From the NCBI RefSeq assembly GCF_007923265.1, contig NZ_VOJA01000003.1, forward strand, positions 186,001 through 250,000: a stretch of 64,000 bases of DNA. Reading direction: 5' to 3'. Positions 8,518 through 18,195 of the stretch are shown here, piece after piece (the first letter of the stretch is position 1; each line of letters begins with the position of its first letter). Below the pieces are notes generated by a model. It worked only from the letters and a program-made list of their open reading frames with translations, was not told the DNA's origin and did not search any database. The stretch comes from Francisella salimarina (GTDB lineage Bacteria > Pseudomonadota > Gammaproteobacteria > Francisellales > Francisellaceae). Made by a program: the position numbers and the translations under genes.

Positions 8518-9834
8518 TTAACTTTCAGAAGCTTGATTATAACTAAGATTCCAGCAGATAGCTAATAATGCAGTAGCAATTACACAAGAGCCTAATAAGA
8601 ATATAAATACAGCATCCCAACCTAGCATAGTTGCGATAATACCAATCACTGCTTGAGCTCCAACTGTACCTAAGAAATAGCCAAACAATCCTGTGAATCC
8701 AGCTGCAGTACCACCAGCTTTTTTAGGCACTAAGTCCAAGGCTAATATTCCTATCAAAGCAACAGGTCCGTAGATAAGTACACCCATAGCAGATAATGAA
8801 AGTAGTAATACCCAAGCAGTATCACTGTACCAGTATACAAACAAAGCACCCATAAATAAAAGCATACATATCACACCCATAGGAGCTCTACGACTACCAA
8901 AATATTTATCTGTTATCCAGCCAATTATTATAGTTCCTGGAATCGCAGGTAACTCAAATAATGCAAATCCCAAAAGTCCCGTTGTTGTTGACATGTGTTT
9001 AACATGAACAAGGTAATATGTTGACCAGCTTAAAAGACCATATCTAGCACAATAAACAAAAGCATTTGCAAATGCAATTAGCCAAACCCATTTATTATTT
9101 AGGACATATTTAAAGAAGATTTCTTTAGCTGAAAACTCTTGTTCATGATGAGCTTCTGAAGTTGTATAGCCTTTGTATACTTCTATAGCTGGTAAACCCA
9201 CTGATTGAGGAGTATCTGCACCAAAAATTAGAACTAATATTGATACAAATATACACATTGCACCAGCAACATAAAAAAGACCGTGCCAGTTATCATTGAA
9301 TATTAGTAGACCAATAGGTACAACCGCAATAGCTAAAAATCCTGCTCCGACATTATGAGCAGTATTCCAGATTCCCATTTTTGTGCCGCGCTCATTAGCA
9401 CAGAACCAGTGTGTCATAATACGTGCACATGCTGGCCATCCCATACCTTGCACCCAACCATTGATAAGCATAGCAATGAATAACACAAGTACGCCTAATG
9501 ATAATAAGCTAGGTAATATTAGGTTTATAAGCCCTGTGATAAATAATCCAATAGCCAAAAATATCTTTGCATTACTTCTATCTGAGATATTTCCCATCAA
9601 AAATTTACTTATACCATAAGCTATACCTAAACCCGCTCCAATTAGTCCAAGCTCATCTGGAGTTAAGGTTGTAATATATTGTTTTGATACATCGAAACTA
9701 CTACGACCAAAATAGTATGTGAAATAACCTATATAGGCTACCAAAAACATTCTTAGGCGCCAATGAGGGTATGCTTTTTGAATTTGCTCTTTAGCTAATA
9801 AAGGCAGAGCTTTCGCAGGTTTAAGAAAATTCAT
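8518..9834 (-). CDS. glpT: Glycerol-3-phosphate transporter (MFS, organophosphate:phosphate antiporter)
   Basis: 438 residues with about 12 membrane segments and the organophosphate antiporter features: RMFLVAYIGYFTYYFGRSSF at the N-terminus (with the phosphate-binding Arg), DRSNAK after TM2-3, and GWVQGMGWPACARIMTHWF. It imports glycerol-3-phosphate in exchange for phosphate. glpQ, whose product releases glycerol-3-phosphate in the periplasm, lies 104 bases upstream on the same strand, so the two genes form a scavenging pair. UhpT is a close relative, but the glpQ neighbour favours GlpT. Confidence 0.9.
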   Translation of the reverse strand: MNFLKPAKALPLLAKEQIQKAYPHWRLRMFLVAYIGYFTYYFGRSSFDVSKQYITTLTPDELGLIGAGLGIAYGISKFLMGNISDRSNAKIFLAIGLFITGLINLILPSLLSLGVLVLFIAMLINGWVQGMGWPACARIMTHWFCANERGTKMGIWNTAHNVGAGFLAIAVVPIGLLIFNDNWHGLFYVAGAMCIFVSILVLIFGADTPQSVGLPAIEVYKGYTTSEAHHEQEFSAKEIFFKYVLNNKWVWLIAFANAFVYCARYGLLSWSTYYLVHVKHMSTTTGLLGFALFELPAIPGTIIIGWITDKYFGSRRAPMGVICMLLFMGALFVYWYSDTAWVLLLSLSAMGVLIYGPVALIGILALDLVPKKAGGTAAGFTGLFGYFLGTVGAQAVIGIIATMLGWDAVFIFLLGSCVIATALLAICWNLSYNQASES

Positions 9835-9938
9835 CGTTAATTAGTAAATATTAAACAATAATAGCTTGCTAGTTTAGTTTAAATTTTGGTATTCGGCAAT
9901 ATAAATTAACTGTTTAATTTTGATGTTTTAAATAATGA

Positions 9939-10967
9939 TTAGAATTTTTTTGGAAAAGGAATATTAGGATAGGCAGGTGGTAAATCTAAACCTTTAGCTG
10001 CTTCTACACCTCTTAGTATATCTGGTCTATCAGTGATGATACCATCAACTTTCCAGTCGATTAAGTTGTTAATAACTTTATAATTAAAGTCACTACCTTC
10101 ATCTTCTGTCCAGCCCCAAGTCACAACTTTGACACCTAGTTTGTGAGCTTCTTCAACATCTTTTTTAGTTAGATCTTTTTCATAAGGTTCCCAGAATGTA
10201 CCACCTAATTTTTTGACCATCAATGGATAATTGTAATTATAGTCTTTAGGATCAAGTGGAGCTGTCCATTTTTGATAATCCGTAAGTTGTTTTGCTTGTT
10301 CAGCATTCATCGGTTCTGTTGTATGATCTGTCAAATATGCAGTTTTGACTTTTGGATTTAATTTCTGTAAATCTACTAGAGCTTGCCATTCAAAAGATTG
10401 TACTTCAACATTATCAGTCATATCTGTCTCAACTAAAACCTTATTTAAAGCTTCAGCCATTTCTTGTGCTGACCAGCTTGCATTTGGATCATAAGGGTTG
10501 GTTTTTATCTCGATTTGCAGACGAACTCTACTGCCAACATTAGATTTGACATAGTTGATAACTTCTTCTAAGGTTGGCATATGAACATTGTCCATGCCAA
10601 TATGGTCTGGATACATCTTAGCTGTAGCAGAATTAGGCTTTATATATCCAACTGTGTATTTTTTGACTTGATCTAAAGTGAGATCTTTTATTGGAGTTTT
10701 TTCTGTTACCCAATTACCATTTTCATCTTTTGTAAGATCTGGGTTTAGTGTTAAATCGTGTGTTACAACTAAAACTTTGTCTTTAGTCATATTTATATCC
10801 ATATCAATAACATCGACACCAACACGCATAGCCTCTGTATATGCGGGCAAAGTGTTTTCTGGAGCAATAGGTCTAAGACCTCTATGAGCATAAATATTTA
10901 TAACATCAGCAGTAGCAATACTAACACTACATAAAGTAAAAGCAGTTGCGGTAATTTTTTTGAACAT
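9939..10967 (-). CDS. glpQ: Periplasmic glycerophosphodiester phosphodiesterase
   Basis: 342 residues, the length of periplasmic GlpQ. A signal peptide (residues 1-20) precedes the catalytic HRGLRPIAPENTLPAY segment (His-Arg and Glu-Asn-Thr), with DMDINMTKDKVLVVTHD following (metal-binding Asp residues and second His). It hydrolyses glycerophosphodiesters from phospholipid breakdown to glycerol-3-phosphate and an alcohol, feeding GlpT encoded just downstream. The C-terminal VVTWGWTEDEG and VDGIITDRPD segments are typical of the TIM-barrel family. Confidence 0.93.
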   Translation of the reverse strand: MFKKITATAFTLCSVSIATADVINIYAHRGLRPIAPENTLPAYTEAMRVGVDVIDMDINMTKDKVLVVTHDLTLNPDLTKDENGNWVTEKTPIKDLTLDQVKKYTVGYIKPNSATAKMYPDHIGMDNVHMPTLEEVINYVKSNVGSRVRLQIEIKTNPYDPNASWSAQEMAEALNKVLVETDMTDNVEVQSFEWQALVDLQKLNPKVKTAYLTDHTTEPMNAEQAKQLTDYQKWTAPLDPKDYNYNYPLMVKKLGGTFWEPYEKDLTKKDVEEAHKLGVKVVTWGWTEDEGSDFNYKVINNLIDWKVDGIITDRPDILRGVEAAKGLDLPPAYPNIPFPKKF

Positions 10968-11074
10968 TTTGACTTACATGATTTGGTTGAAAGCAGAAGT
11001 ATAATTACTTTTTTATTATCAAATAGCAATATTTTTATATCAGAAAAATGGTTTTTTATGATAGTTGTTTACTT

Positions 11075-11093
11075 TATAATCACCGTAGTGATT
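11075..11093 (+). promoter_or_regulatory. -10 box with overlapping palindrome before the HlyD/ABC exporter
   Basis: A perfect TATAAT (11075-11080) is overlapped by the inverted repeat AATCAC-CGTA-GTGATT (11078-11093), placed at the expected start of transcription about 20-30 bases before the hlyD-type start codon. The -35 region is only T-rich. A palindrome here is where a repressor would bind. A hairpin followed by a T-run is the other reading, but no plus-strand gene ends just upstream, so a terminator is less likely. Confidence 0.4.
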
Positions 11094-11110
11094 TTTATCT
11101 TTGATTAGTG

Positions 11111-12082
11111 ATGTCGATTAGAAAAAAAATTATAATTGTATCGATTATATTTGTTATTTTTGTCTTAGGATTTATTTATTATATTAGTAGATCGAGTATT
11201 AAAGTAATTCCTGGTTACGTTGGTACAGATGTTAGATATATATCTTCACAGGAAAGTGGTAGGCTTCTTAGATTAGATGTAACTCAAGGAGAGTATATTA
11301 GAGAGGGGCAATTATTATTTCTGATTGATTCATCAAAAAATCAGACTTTATTAGATTCAAATAAATTTTTGTACAGTGCATCTCAGGCAGTCTCAGAAAA
11401 TATGTCTAAAGGTAAAAGACAACCATATATAGAAAAGACAGCCATCGATATATCTAATGCTAAAGCAAATTTAGCCGTTGCATCTAAAGAGTATCAGCGC
11501 CAACAAATGTTATTAAAAGATGATAGTACTTCTCAAAAAGAATTTGAACAGGCGCAAAGTAAATATATCCAAGCAAATAATCAAGTTGAAGCATTAGAGG
11601 TAATGCAAATTATTAATAATTTACCTGCTCGAGAGGATTTGCGAAATGCGGTTGACTTTATGTCAAAATTTATCAATAGTAACTCTAAATATTTACAACA
11701 AAAAATCAGTTCAGCAGATATTAAATCACTAGAAAATGGTTATGTTTATCAGATTTTTTATCACAAAGGTGAAGAAGTACGGGCGTATAGTCCAGTAATG
11801 ACTATTATTAATCCTAAAGATGTATATGTTGTATTTTACTTATCAAAGGAAAATTTAGCTAACCTACATATTGGCCAAACTATTAAATTTATTACACCTA
11901 ATAATAAGAGTTTAGAAGCTAAGGTTAGTTATATCTCACAAAAGGCTGAATATACACCACCATTATTATATGGCATAAATTCTGATTCAGAGATTTCTTT
12001 TGAAGTGCATGCTAAGGTTGATTACTCCGCAAATAGCTCTGAGATTCATATCGGAGAGCCTGTAAAGGTAGAGCTGGGATGA
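11111..12082 (+). CDS. HlyD-family membrane fusion protein of an ABC exporter
   Basis: 323 residues. There is one N-terminal membrane anchor (about residues 5-24), then a lipoyl/barrel-sandwich half (SGRLLRLDVTQGEYIREGQL, Asp-x-x-x), a coiled-coil stretch rich in Ala, Lys and Gln around 85-150, the second lipoyl half and a beta-barrel domain. This is the YbhG/EmrA-like adaptor type that bridges an inner-membrane pump to the outer membrane. I chose ATG 11111; a GTG one codon earlier is possible. The last bases overlap the ATPase start, and three genes form one operon. Confidence 0.85.
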   Translation: MSIRKKIIIVSIIFVIFVLGFIYYISRSSIKVIPGYVGTDVRYISSQESGRLLRLDVTQGEYIREGQLLFLIDSSKNQTLLDSNKFLYSASQAVSENMSKGKRQPYIEKTAIDISNAKANLAVASKEYQRQQMLLKDDSTSQKEFEQAQSKYIQANNQVEALEVMQIINNLPAREDLRNAVDFMSKFINSNSKYLQQKISSADIKSLENGYVYQIFYHKGEEVRAYSPVMTIINPKDVYVVFYLSKENLANLHIGQTIKFITPNNKSLEAKVSYISQKAEYTPPLLYGINSDSEISFEVHAKVDYSANSSEIHIGEPVKVELG

Positions 12083-13011
12083 TAAGTGACAAAGAGGATC
12101 AACTAATAATAGATGTCAAAAACCTTACCAAAGTCTATGGTGATAAAACGGTAGTTGATAATATTTCTCTGCAAGTTAAGCAAGGGGATATTTATGGTTT
12201 TTTGGGACCTAATGGTTCAGGTAAGACAACCTCTATAAGAATGGTATGTGGCTTGCTGCCAATAACAAAAGGTGAGGGTACTTGTCTTGGTTATGATATA
12301 GGTACTCACGCGAGTATTATCAAACAGCAAGTTGGTTACATGACTCAGAAATTTACACTCTATCCCGATCTTACAGTTAGAGAGAATCTTAAGATTTTTG
12401 CGAGACTTCATAGTTTAAAAAATATTAAAGAAGCTGTTGAGAAAACAATAGATAATCTGCAAATAGGTAAAGCTAGAGCGAATCAAAAAGCTTATGAATT
12501 ATCAGGTGGTTGGAAACAACGATTAGCTTTGGGTGTGGCAACAATTCATGATCCTAAATTATTGCTATTAGATGAACCTACAGCCGGAGTAGATCCAAAA
12601 GCACGTAGAGAATTTTGGGACTATATATCAACACTATCAAGTAAAGGCATCACAACATTGGTATCAACTCACTATATGGATGAAGCAGAAAGATGCAATA
12701 AGTTGTCATACATAGCTTATGGAAAGCTGTTATCTAGTGGTACTCAAAAAGATATTATTAATAGCTGTGGTATCAAAACATACAATATTTCAGGCAAAAA
12801 TGTTTATAGCCTTGTGTTAGAGCTTCAAGATAATACTGAAATTGAGCAAGTATCAATGTTTGGTGGTAGTGTACATCTTAGTGTTAAAAATAATGTTGAT
12901 ATTACACACATTCAAACAAAGTATAATCAATTTGAATGGCAATCAATAGAAACATCACTTGAGGATGCTTTTATATATTTGATGAGTAGCCAAAAGGATA
13001 ACTTTGCATGA
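12079..13011 (+). CDS. ABC exporter ATP-binding protein (YbhF-like)
   Basis: 310 residues with one nucleotide-binding domain: Walker A GPNGSGKTT (about residues 41-49), signature LSGGWKQR near 140, Walker B LLLLDEPTAGVDP and the switch His in VSTHYMDEAE. The C-terminal ~70 residues form the extra domain often seen in DrrA/CcmA-type exporters. E. coli YbhF is a fused double ATPase; this one is single. It overlaps the HlyD gene by 4 bases (ATGA) and the permease gene by 4 bases, so translation is coupled. Substrate unknown; drug or lipid export is usual for the family. Confidence 0.9.
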   Translation: MISDKEDQLIIDVKNLTKVYGDKTVVDNISLQVKQGDIYGFLGPNGSGKTTSIRMVCGLLPITKGEGTCLGYDIGTHASIIKQQVGYMTQKFTLYPDLTVRENLKIFARLHSLKNIKEAVEKTIDNLQIGKARANQKAYELSGGWKQRLALGVATIHDPKLLLLDEPTAGVDPKARREFWDYISTLSSKGITTLVSTHYMDEAERCNKLSYIAYGKLLSSGTQKDIINSCGIKTYNISGKNVYSLVLELQDNTEIEQVSMFGGSVHLSVKNNVDITHIQTKYNQFEWQSIETSLEDAFIYLMSSQKDNFA

Positions 13012-14126
13012 AGTATTTTGATATTAATAGATACTATGCGATTTTTCTCAAAGAAGTTATTCATATGCTTAGAGATAAAGTCACAATTGGACTAGTGATT
13101 GGTATACCACTTATTCAGCTAATACTATTTGGCTTTGCTATAAATATGAATCCAAAGCATTTAAGTACAGCAATAGTTAATGCTGATAAGACACTACAAA
13201 CAAACTATCTAATCGAGAAAATTAATAATACGGGTTATTTTGATATCAAATATCAAGACATCTCAAGAGATGATGCGACAACACTAATGCGTAAAGGTAA
13301 GGTACAGTTTATCATAGATATACCGCCTAACTTCACTAAGCAAGTTTATCGTGGTGAATCTCCGAATATTCTAATAATAGCAGATGGAGCAAATGCAACT
13401 TCAAACTCAGGTGCTTTACAAGCTGTTGATAAGGTCAAAGAGATATACAGTCAATACTTTTCTAATAAACAAATATCTCAGCCACAGCCTTTTAATTTTG
13501 TAATCCATAATAAATATAATCCAGAGAGTAAAACACAAAATAATATCGTACTAGCATTGGCAGGAGTGATTTTGACTATGACTATGGTTATGGTTACATC
13601 TTTGACAATCACACGCGAGAAAGAGTATGGAACTATGGAATCTCTGCTTGCAACACCTGTTACCTCTCTAGAGATTATTTTCGGTAAGATTACTCCATAT
13701 ATTGTGGTTGGCTATATTCAGTTATTGCTTATTATAATCTTTGCCAAAGTAATATTTGGAATAACTATAGTTGGTAGTATTTTACTATTACTTATCGCAA
13801 CTTTTCCTTTCATTATTGCAAATCTCTTGGTGGGTATTACATTTTCAACTATTGCTGACACACAATTACAAGCAATGCAAATGACATTTTTCTTTTTCTT
13901 ACCATCGATATTGCTGTCAGGGTTTATGTTTCCATTTGATGGTATGCCAGAGTGGGCACAAGTCATAGGTAATATTTTACCATTAACTCATTATCTAAAT
14001 ATTGTCCGAGAAATTCTTCTCAAAGGAGGAGGATTCTTTGATATCCTCAATAGTATTTACCCACTATTGATTTTTATGATAGTGGTTTCGATAATATGTA
14101 TTAAAAAATACAAAAATACTATTTAG
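13008..14126 (+). CDS. ABC-2 type permease (YbhS/YbhR-like)
   Basis: 372 residues: one N-terminal membrane segment (about 24-44), a ~130-residue periplasmic domain, then five C-terminal membrane segments, the usual ABC-2 exporter permease layout. The segment TREKEYGTMESLLATPV is the conserved amphipathic coupling-helix region. There is a single permease gene here where E. coli ybhFSR has two, so the pump would be a homodimer. It is the last gene of the three-gene exporter operon. Confidence 0.88.
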   Translation: MKYFDINRYYAIFLKEVIHMLRDKVTIGLVIGIPLIQLILFGFAINMNPKHLSTAIVNADKTLQTNYLIEKINNTGYFDIKYQDISRDDATTLMRKGKVQFIIDIPPNFTKQVYRGESPNILIIADGANATSNSGALQAVDKVKEIYSQYFSNKQISQPQPFNFVIHNKYNPESKTQNNIVLALAGVILTMTMVMVTSLTITREKEYGTMESLLATPVTSLEIIFGKITPYIVVGYIQLLLIIIFAKVIFGITIVGSILLLLIATFPFIIANLLVGITFSTIADTQLQAMQMTFFFFLPSILLSGFMFPFDGMPEWAQVIGNILPLTHYLNIVREILLKGGGFFDILNSIYPLLIFMIVVSIICIKKYKNTI

Positions 14127-14222
14127 ATTATTTAGATGAACTTTAATTCTACTTAAATACAAATTTCTTTTATGGTATCTTTAAGGCTTAAAAATTAGAA
14201 TCTAAAAAATTAGGAAATAAGT

Positions 14223-15767
14223 TTGTTAAATTATAAAGAGAATTTTGTTGGCAGGAACATCAAATCAGACGTATTATCTGGTTTTGTAGTTGCAGTTGCT
14301 CTAATCCCTGAAGCTATAGGCTTTTCATTTATTGCTGGAGTATCTCCTACAGTTGGTTTATATACTGCTTTTATATTAGGTTTGATAACAGCTCTTATAG
14401 GTGGTAAGCCTGGGATGGTCTCTGGAGCAACTGGAGCGGTAGCAGTTGTGTTAGTAAGCTTAGGTATTCAAGTTAAAGCATCACTATCTCCTGAGATGCT
14501 TCATAGCTTAACAGCTTCAGGAGAGTTGAGTAGTTATATCTTACAGTACATATTGTTATGTGCGATTATGGCTGGTGTTATACAAGTTATAATTGGGATA
14601 CTTCGCTTAGGTAAGTTGATTAGACTAGTACCACAACCGGCGATGTATGGTTTTGTTAATGGTTTAGCGATAGTTATCGCTTTAGCACAAATACCATTAT
14701 TCCGAGACGAAGGAATTGCAATGTATGTTCTAGTTGGCGTAACTATGTTGATTGTTTACTTCTTACCTAAATTTACTGACAAAGTGCCTTCAGGTCTAGT
14801 AGCAATTATTGTTATAACAGCTGTAGTTGTATTCTTCAAATTACAAACAAAAAATGTCGGAGATTTGGCAGATATCTCTGGAGCATTTCCAAGTTTTGCA
14901 TTGCCTAATATTCATTTGACTATGCAGTCATTTCTTATAGTATTACCTTATGCTGTGATTGTTGCACTTGTTGGCTTGATTGAATCACTGCTAACATTAT
15001 CAGTGCTTGATGAAATGGATAATAAGCGTGGTAATGGTAATCAAGAATGTATCGCTCAAGGTACTGGTAATATTGTTTGTGGTTTCTTTGGTGGGATGGC
15101 TGGTTGTACCATGATAGGTCAGTCGATAATTAACTTTACAAATGGCGGGCGTGGGCGTTTATCATCATTAACAGCAGCATTGCTACTGATATCTTTTGTA
15201 GTTGCTCTATCTGGGTATATATCTTATATTCCTGTCGCGGTTTTAGCTGGTATTATGTTTATGGTGTGTATCAATACTTTTGAGTGGGAGAGTGTTAATC
15301 GTATCCGTTATATGCCAAATTCAGATAAGGTGGTTTTAGTAGCAGTTACTGTTATTACTGTATTTTCAGATTTGGCGATTGCTGTTATTTCTGGTGTGAT
15401 TATTTCAGCTTTAGTTTTTGCTTGGAAAAGTTCACAAGTACATAGCCGTACTCATAGAGAAGATGACAATACAAAAGTATATGAGTTTTTTGGACCACTA
15501 TTTTTTGGTTCAACATCTTCGTTTAAGAGCTTATTTGATGTACATTATGATCCAGATAATATTATATTAGATTTTGCTAACTCTAGAGTTATGGATATTT
15601 CCGGAGCTGAGGCAATAGATGATATTACTAAGAAATACTTGGATTTAGGTAAAAAAGTTACGCTTAAACATCTAAGTGAAGATTGTCGTAAAATACTCAA
15701 AAGTGCAGGTCCATACTGTGTTTTTGAAGAAATAGATCCAACTTATAAAGTCGCGAGGGATGTCTAA
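14223..15767 (+). CDS. SulP-family anion transporter with STAS domain
   Basis: 514 residues. The membrane part has the SulP signature near the start (DVLSGFVVAVALIPEAIGFS) and GLIESLLTLSVLDEMDN in the core; the last ~90 residues (from about 420) form a cytoplasmic STAS domain (VMDISGAEAIDDI). Such proteins move sulphate, bicarbonate or dicarboxylates; the substrate cannot be read from sequence. The start is a TTG at 14223 preceded by AGGA at 8 bases, and the first in-frame ATG is far too late, so the TTG is accepted. The stop overlaps the ridA start (TAATG). Confidence 0.88.
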   Translation: MLNYKENFVGRNIKSDVLSGFVVAVALIPEAIGFSFIAGVSPTVGLYTAFILGLITALIGGKPGMVSGATGAVAVVLVSLGIQVKASLSPEMLHSLTASGELSSYILQYILLCAIMAGVIQVIIGILRLGKLIRLVPQPAMYGFVNGLAIVIALAQIPLFRDEGIAMYVLVGVTMLIVYFLPKFTDKVPSGLVAIIVITAVVVFFKLQTKNVGDLADISGAFPSFALPNIHLTMQSFLIVLPYAVIVALVGLIESLLTLSVLDEMDNKRGNGNQECIAQGTGNIVCGFFGGMAGCTMIGQSIINFTNGGRGRLSSLTAALLLISFVVALSGYISYIPVAVLAGIMFMVCINTFEWESVNRIRYMPNSDKVVLVAVTVITVFSDLAIAVISGVIISALVFAWKSSQVHSRTHREDDNTKVYEFFGPLFFGSTSSFKSLFDVHYDPDNIILDFANSRVMDISGAEAIDDITKKYLDLGKKVTLKHLSEDCRKILKSAGPYCVFEEIDPTYKVARDV

Positions 15768-16147
15768 TGGAAAAGATTAAAATAAATACTACTAATGCAC
15801 CACAAGCTATAGGTTCGTACGAGCAAGCTATAAAAGTAGGAAACTTTGTATATACTTCTGGGCAAATACCACTAAAAGCAGATGGCACTATGTCTGGAGA
15901 GTGTGTTAAAGAACAAACTACTCAAGTCATGCAGAATCTAAAAGCAGTATTAGAAGCAGCTGGCTCAGGTCTAGATAAAGTAATCAAGGCAACTATCTTT
16001 ATCAAAGATATGACAGAGTTTAAGCTTATTGATGAAGTTTATGGCTCTTTCTTTAATGGTAATTTCCCAGCTCGTTCATGTGTAGAGGTAGCTAGATTAC
16101 CAAGAGATGTGAGAGTTGAAATAGAAGCAGTGGCTTTAGCAGAGTAA
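15767..16147 (+). CDS. ridA: RidA/YjgF-type enamine/imine deaminase
   Basis: 126 residues, exactly the family size. The N-terminal TTNAPQAIGSYEQAIKVGNF and the C-terminal FPARSCVEVARLPRDVRVEI segments are diagnostic, with the catalytic Arg in ARSCVEV and the terminal Glu of the signature present. It hydrolyses reactive enamine/imine intermediates such as 2-aminoacrylate released by PLP enzymes, in the cytoplasm. It is translationally coupled to the SulP gene (overlap of one base). Confidence 0.93.
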   Translation: MEKIKINTTNAPQAIGSYEQAIKVGNFVYTSGQIPLKADGTMSGECVKEQTTQVMQNLKAVLEAAGSGLDKVIKATIFIKDMTEFKLIDEVYGSFFNGNFPARSCVEVARLPRDVRVEIEAVALAE

Positions 16148-16164
16148 TAATTTTCTAATATACT

Positions 16165-16183
16165 ATCTCTTAGTGTAAGAGAT
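16165..16183. terminator. Short inverted repeat between converging genes
   Basis: ATCTCTTA-GTG-TAAGAGAT is a perfect 8-bp stem with a 3-base loop just after ridA and overlapping the stop codon of the convergent MAPEG-like gene. It could end transcription from both sides, but no strong T-run follows on either strand. Confidence 0.35.
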
Positions 16184-16697
16184 TATAAAGTTTAAAGCCT
16201 AAGACAGTAATTATCATCACTACAGAAGGGTAGAATGTTAAAGTGAATCCTAAAGCTCTGGCACCTGCACCTTTTCTATAATTGACAAAGAATAATACTC
16301 TTCCTAGAGCAAAAGTGATAGCTGCGAAAATGATAGTTGACATACTTTGAGCTGGCATGGCTGCAGACCAAGCAGTGTATGCTACAAAAGCTATGCATAA
16401 TTGTTCTAAAGTATTTTGTATTAAAGATTGTAGGATCTTAGCTTGCTGTGATCCTTGTGTTAACCCACTACCATTTATATCAGTATCACTAAAGAAGCGA
16501 TATTTTGCTAATCTTGCTACGGCAATTACAAGAAATACCCCGGGAATTATTAAACTATTAAAAGCTATAGTAATTTTATTATCTATTTTTTCCAAATTAA
16601 AAACATCACATATTGATCCTATAGCAACTATCAAAACAGATAGAACTATTCCAATTAATAATCCCTGTAAAACGCCTTTTTGTGTATTGGTCATCAT
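16170..16697 (-). CDS. MAPEG-like membrane protein
   Basis: 175 residues with four predicted membrane segments. NTLEQ in the second segment and RVLFFVNYRKGAGARALGF near the C-terminus match the MAPEG pattern (membrane-associated proteins in eicosanoid and glutathione metabolism): a Glu/Gln after an Asn, then Arg...Tyr..Gly...Arg..Gly-Phe. Bacterial members are mostly uncharacterised, some being glutathione-dependent. The ATG at 16697 has AGGAT five bases upstream. It stands alone, convergent with ridA. Confidence 0.65.
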   Translation of the reverse strand: MMTNTQKGVLQGLLIGIVLSVLIVAIGSICDVFNLEKIDNKITIAFNSLIIPGVFLVIAVARLAKYRFFSDTDINGSGLTQGSQQAKILQSLIQNTLEQLCIAFVAYTAWSAAMPAQSMSTIIFAAITFALGRVLFFVNYRKGAGARALGFTLTFYPSVVMIITVLGFKLYNLLH

Positions 16698-16834
16698 ATC
16701 TAATCCTATATTTTTATCTCTTAGAAGTATTATGATTTCTTAAATGATAACTTGCAAACTTTAGTAAAAACAATTTACTTAGGATATCTTTATAAGATAT
16801 ATTGAAATTATGACTTCTTAATTTTGAAATCAAT

Positions 16835-18085
16835 ATGAAAATATTTCGTCATTTATATGCACAGGTTTTACTTGGTATATTTATAGGAGTTTTACTTGGA
16901 ATTATGACTCCTGAATTTGCAGTAGCTTTGAAGCCTTTTGCAGATGTTTTTGTTAAATTAATCAAGCTGATGATAGCTCCAATTATTTTCCTCACTTTGG
17001 TATCTGGTATTGCTGCAATGAAAGATTTAAAAGCAGTGGGTAAGATAGGTGGAGTGGCATTATTGTATTTTTTCTCAATGACTATAGTTGCTCTAATCAT
17101 TGGGATGTTTACAGCAAATTTATTAAAGCCTGGATTAGGTCTTAATATTGACCCATCTACTCTAGATGCGAGTGCTGCAAAAGCTTATATGGGTAATGTT
17201 GAGCATGTAGAGAGTATTCAAGGTTTCTTTATGAATATTATCCCTCATACATTTGTAGGAGCTTTTACAGATGGTGATATTTTGCAGGTACTATTTGTAT
17301 CAATATTATTTGCTGTTGGGCTAGTGATGTATGGAGAATCAGGCAAGCCAATACTAGATGGTATCCAGAGCTTATCCAAAGTATTTTTTAAGATAATTCA
17401 TGTAATAATGCATTATTCACCGATAGCTGCTTGTGCTGCGATTGGTTATACAATAGGTATGTATGGAGCAGGTACACTTCTTGGTTTATTAGGGTTGTTG
17501 CTATGCTTTTATATTACATGTTTGATATTTATCTTAGTATTTTTAGGATTAATACTAAAGCTATATTGTGGCATAAATATATTTAAACTACTTGGATATA
17601 TCAAGACAGAAATACTTATCGTATTAGGTACTTCATCATCAGAAACTGTCTTGCCGAATTTGATGGAGAAACTTGAGAATTTAGGTTGTGATAAATCGGT
17701 TGTAGGTCTGGTGATACCAACTGGATATTCTTTTAATTTAGATGGTACAGCGATATATTTGTCATTAGCTGCGATATTTATAGCACAAGCATTAGGTATA
17801 GAGCTTACTTTGAGTCAGCAGGTTTTTATGCTACTAATTATGGTGATTAGCTCAAAAGGAGCAGCTGGTGTTACAGGTAGTGGATTTATTATATTGGCGA
17901 GTACTCTTAGTGCATTAGGTGTAGTACCAGTTGCAGGTATTGTGATTATCTTGGGTATAGATAGATTTATGTCAGAAGGGCGTGCTATTACAAATATGAT
18001 TGGTAATACTATTGGGACAATTATTATATCCAAATGGCAGAAGAAATTAGATATTGATAAATTAAATAGTGAGTTGAGGGGGTAG
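16835..18085 (+). CDS. Sodium/proton:dicarboxylate (or glutamate) symporter, DctA/GltP family
   Basis: 416 residues, full length for the DAACS family. The re-entrant hairpin motif LGTSSSETVLPNLMEKL, PTGYSFNLDGTAIY and GAAGVTGSGFIILA are all present. It imports C4-dicarboxylates or acidic amino acids using a cation gradient; the sequence resembles DctA but GltP-like substrate use cannot be excluded. Its final 60 bases recur at 22581-22640, directly before the next conserved gene (22641). This suggests that the symporter and that gene were once adjacent and that the island between them arrived later. Confidence 0.88.
   Translation: MKIFRHLYAQVLLGIFIGVLLGIMTPEFAVALKPFADVFVKLIKLMIAPIIFLTLVSGIAAMKDLKAVGKIGGVALLYFFSMTIVALIIGMFTANLLKPGLGLNIDPSTLDASAAKAYMGNVEHVESIQGFFMNIIPHTFVGAFTDGDILQVLFVSILFAVGLVMYGESGKPILDGIQSLSKVFFKIIHVIMHYSPIAACAAIGYTIGMYGAGTLLGLLGLLLCFYITCLIFILVFLGLILKLYCGINIFKLLGYIKTEILIVLGTSSSETVLPNLMEKLENLGCDKSVVGLVIPTGYSFNLDGTAIYLSLAAIFIAQALGIELTLSQQVFMLLIMVISSKGAAGVTGSGFIILASTLSALGVVPVAGIVIILGIDRFMSEGRAITNMIGNTIGTIIISKWQKKLDIDKLNSELRG
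18026..18085 (+). repeat. Direct repeat, copy A (symporter 3' end)
   Basis: These 60 bases code for the last residues of the symporter (ISKWQKKLDIDKLNSELRG and stop). They match 22581-22640 at 56 of 60 positions by eye, and weaker similarity with small gaps extends further upstream in both copies. The pair bounds the accessory island. Confidence 0.9.
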
Positions 18086-18195
18086 TAATATAGATTAATA
18101 TTACAAATGTTTAAATTTAAAGTTCATTAAATATAGTGTATTAAGACTTAGTGTAGATTTATTTTTTTATAAATTATAAAGAGGTTTAAAATATT

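Noticed and set aside
16357-16743. 128-codon open frame on the plus strand over the MAPEG-like gene
   Set aside because: It is antisense to a membrane-protein gene with good family motifs and a ribosome site; its own product shows no domain.
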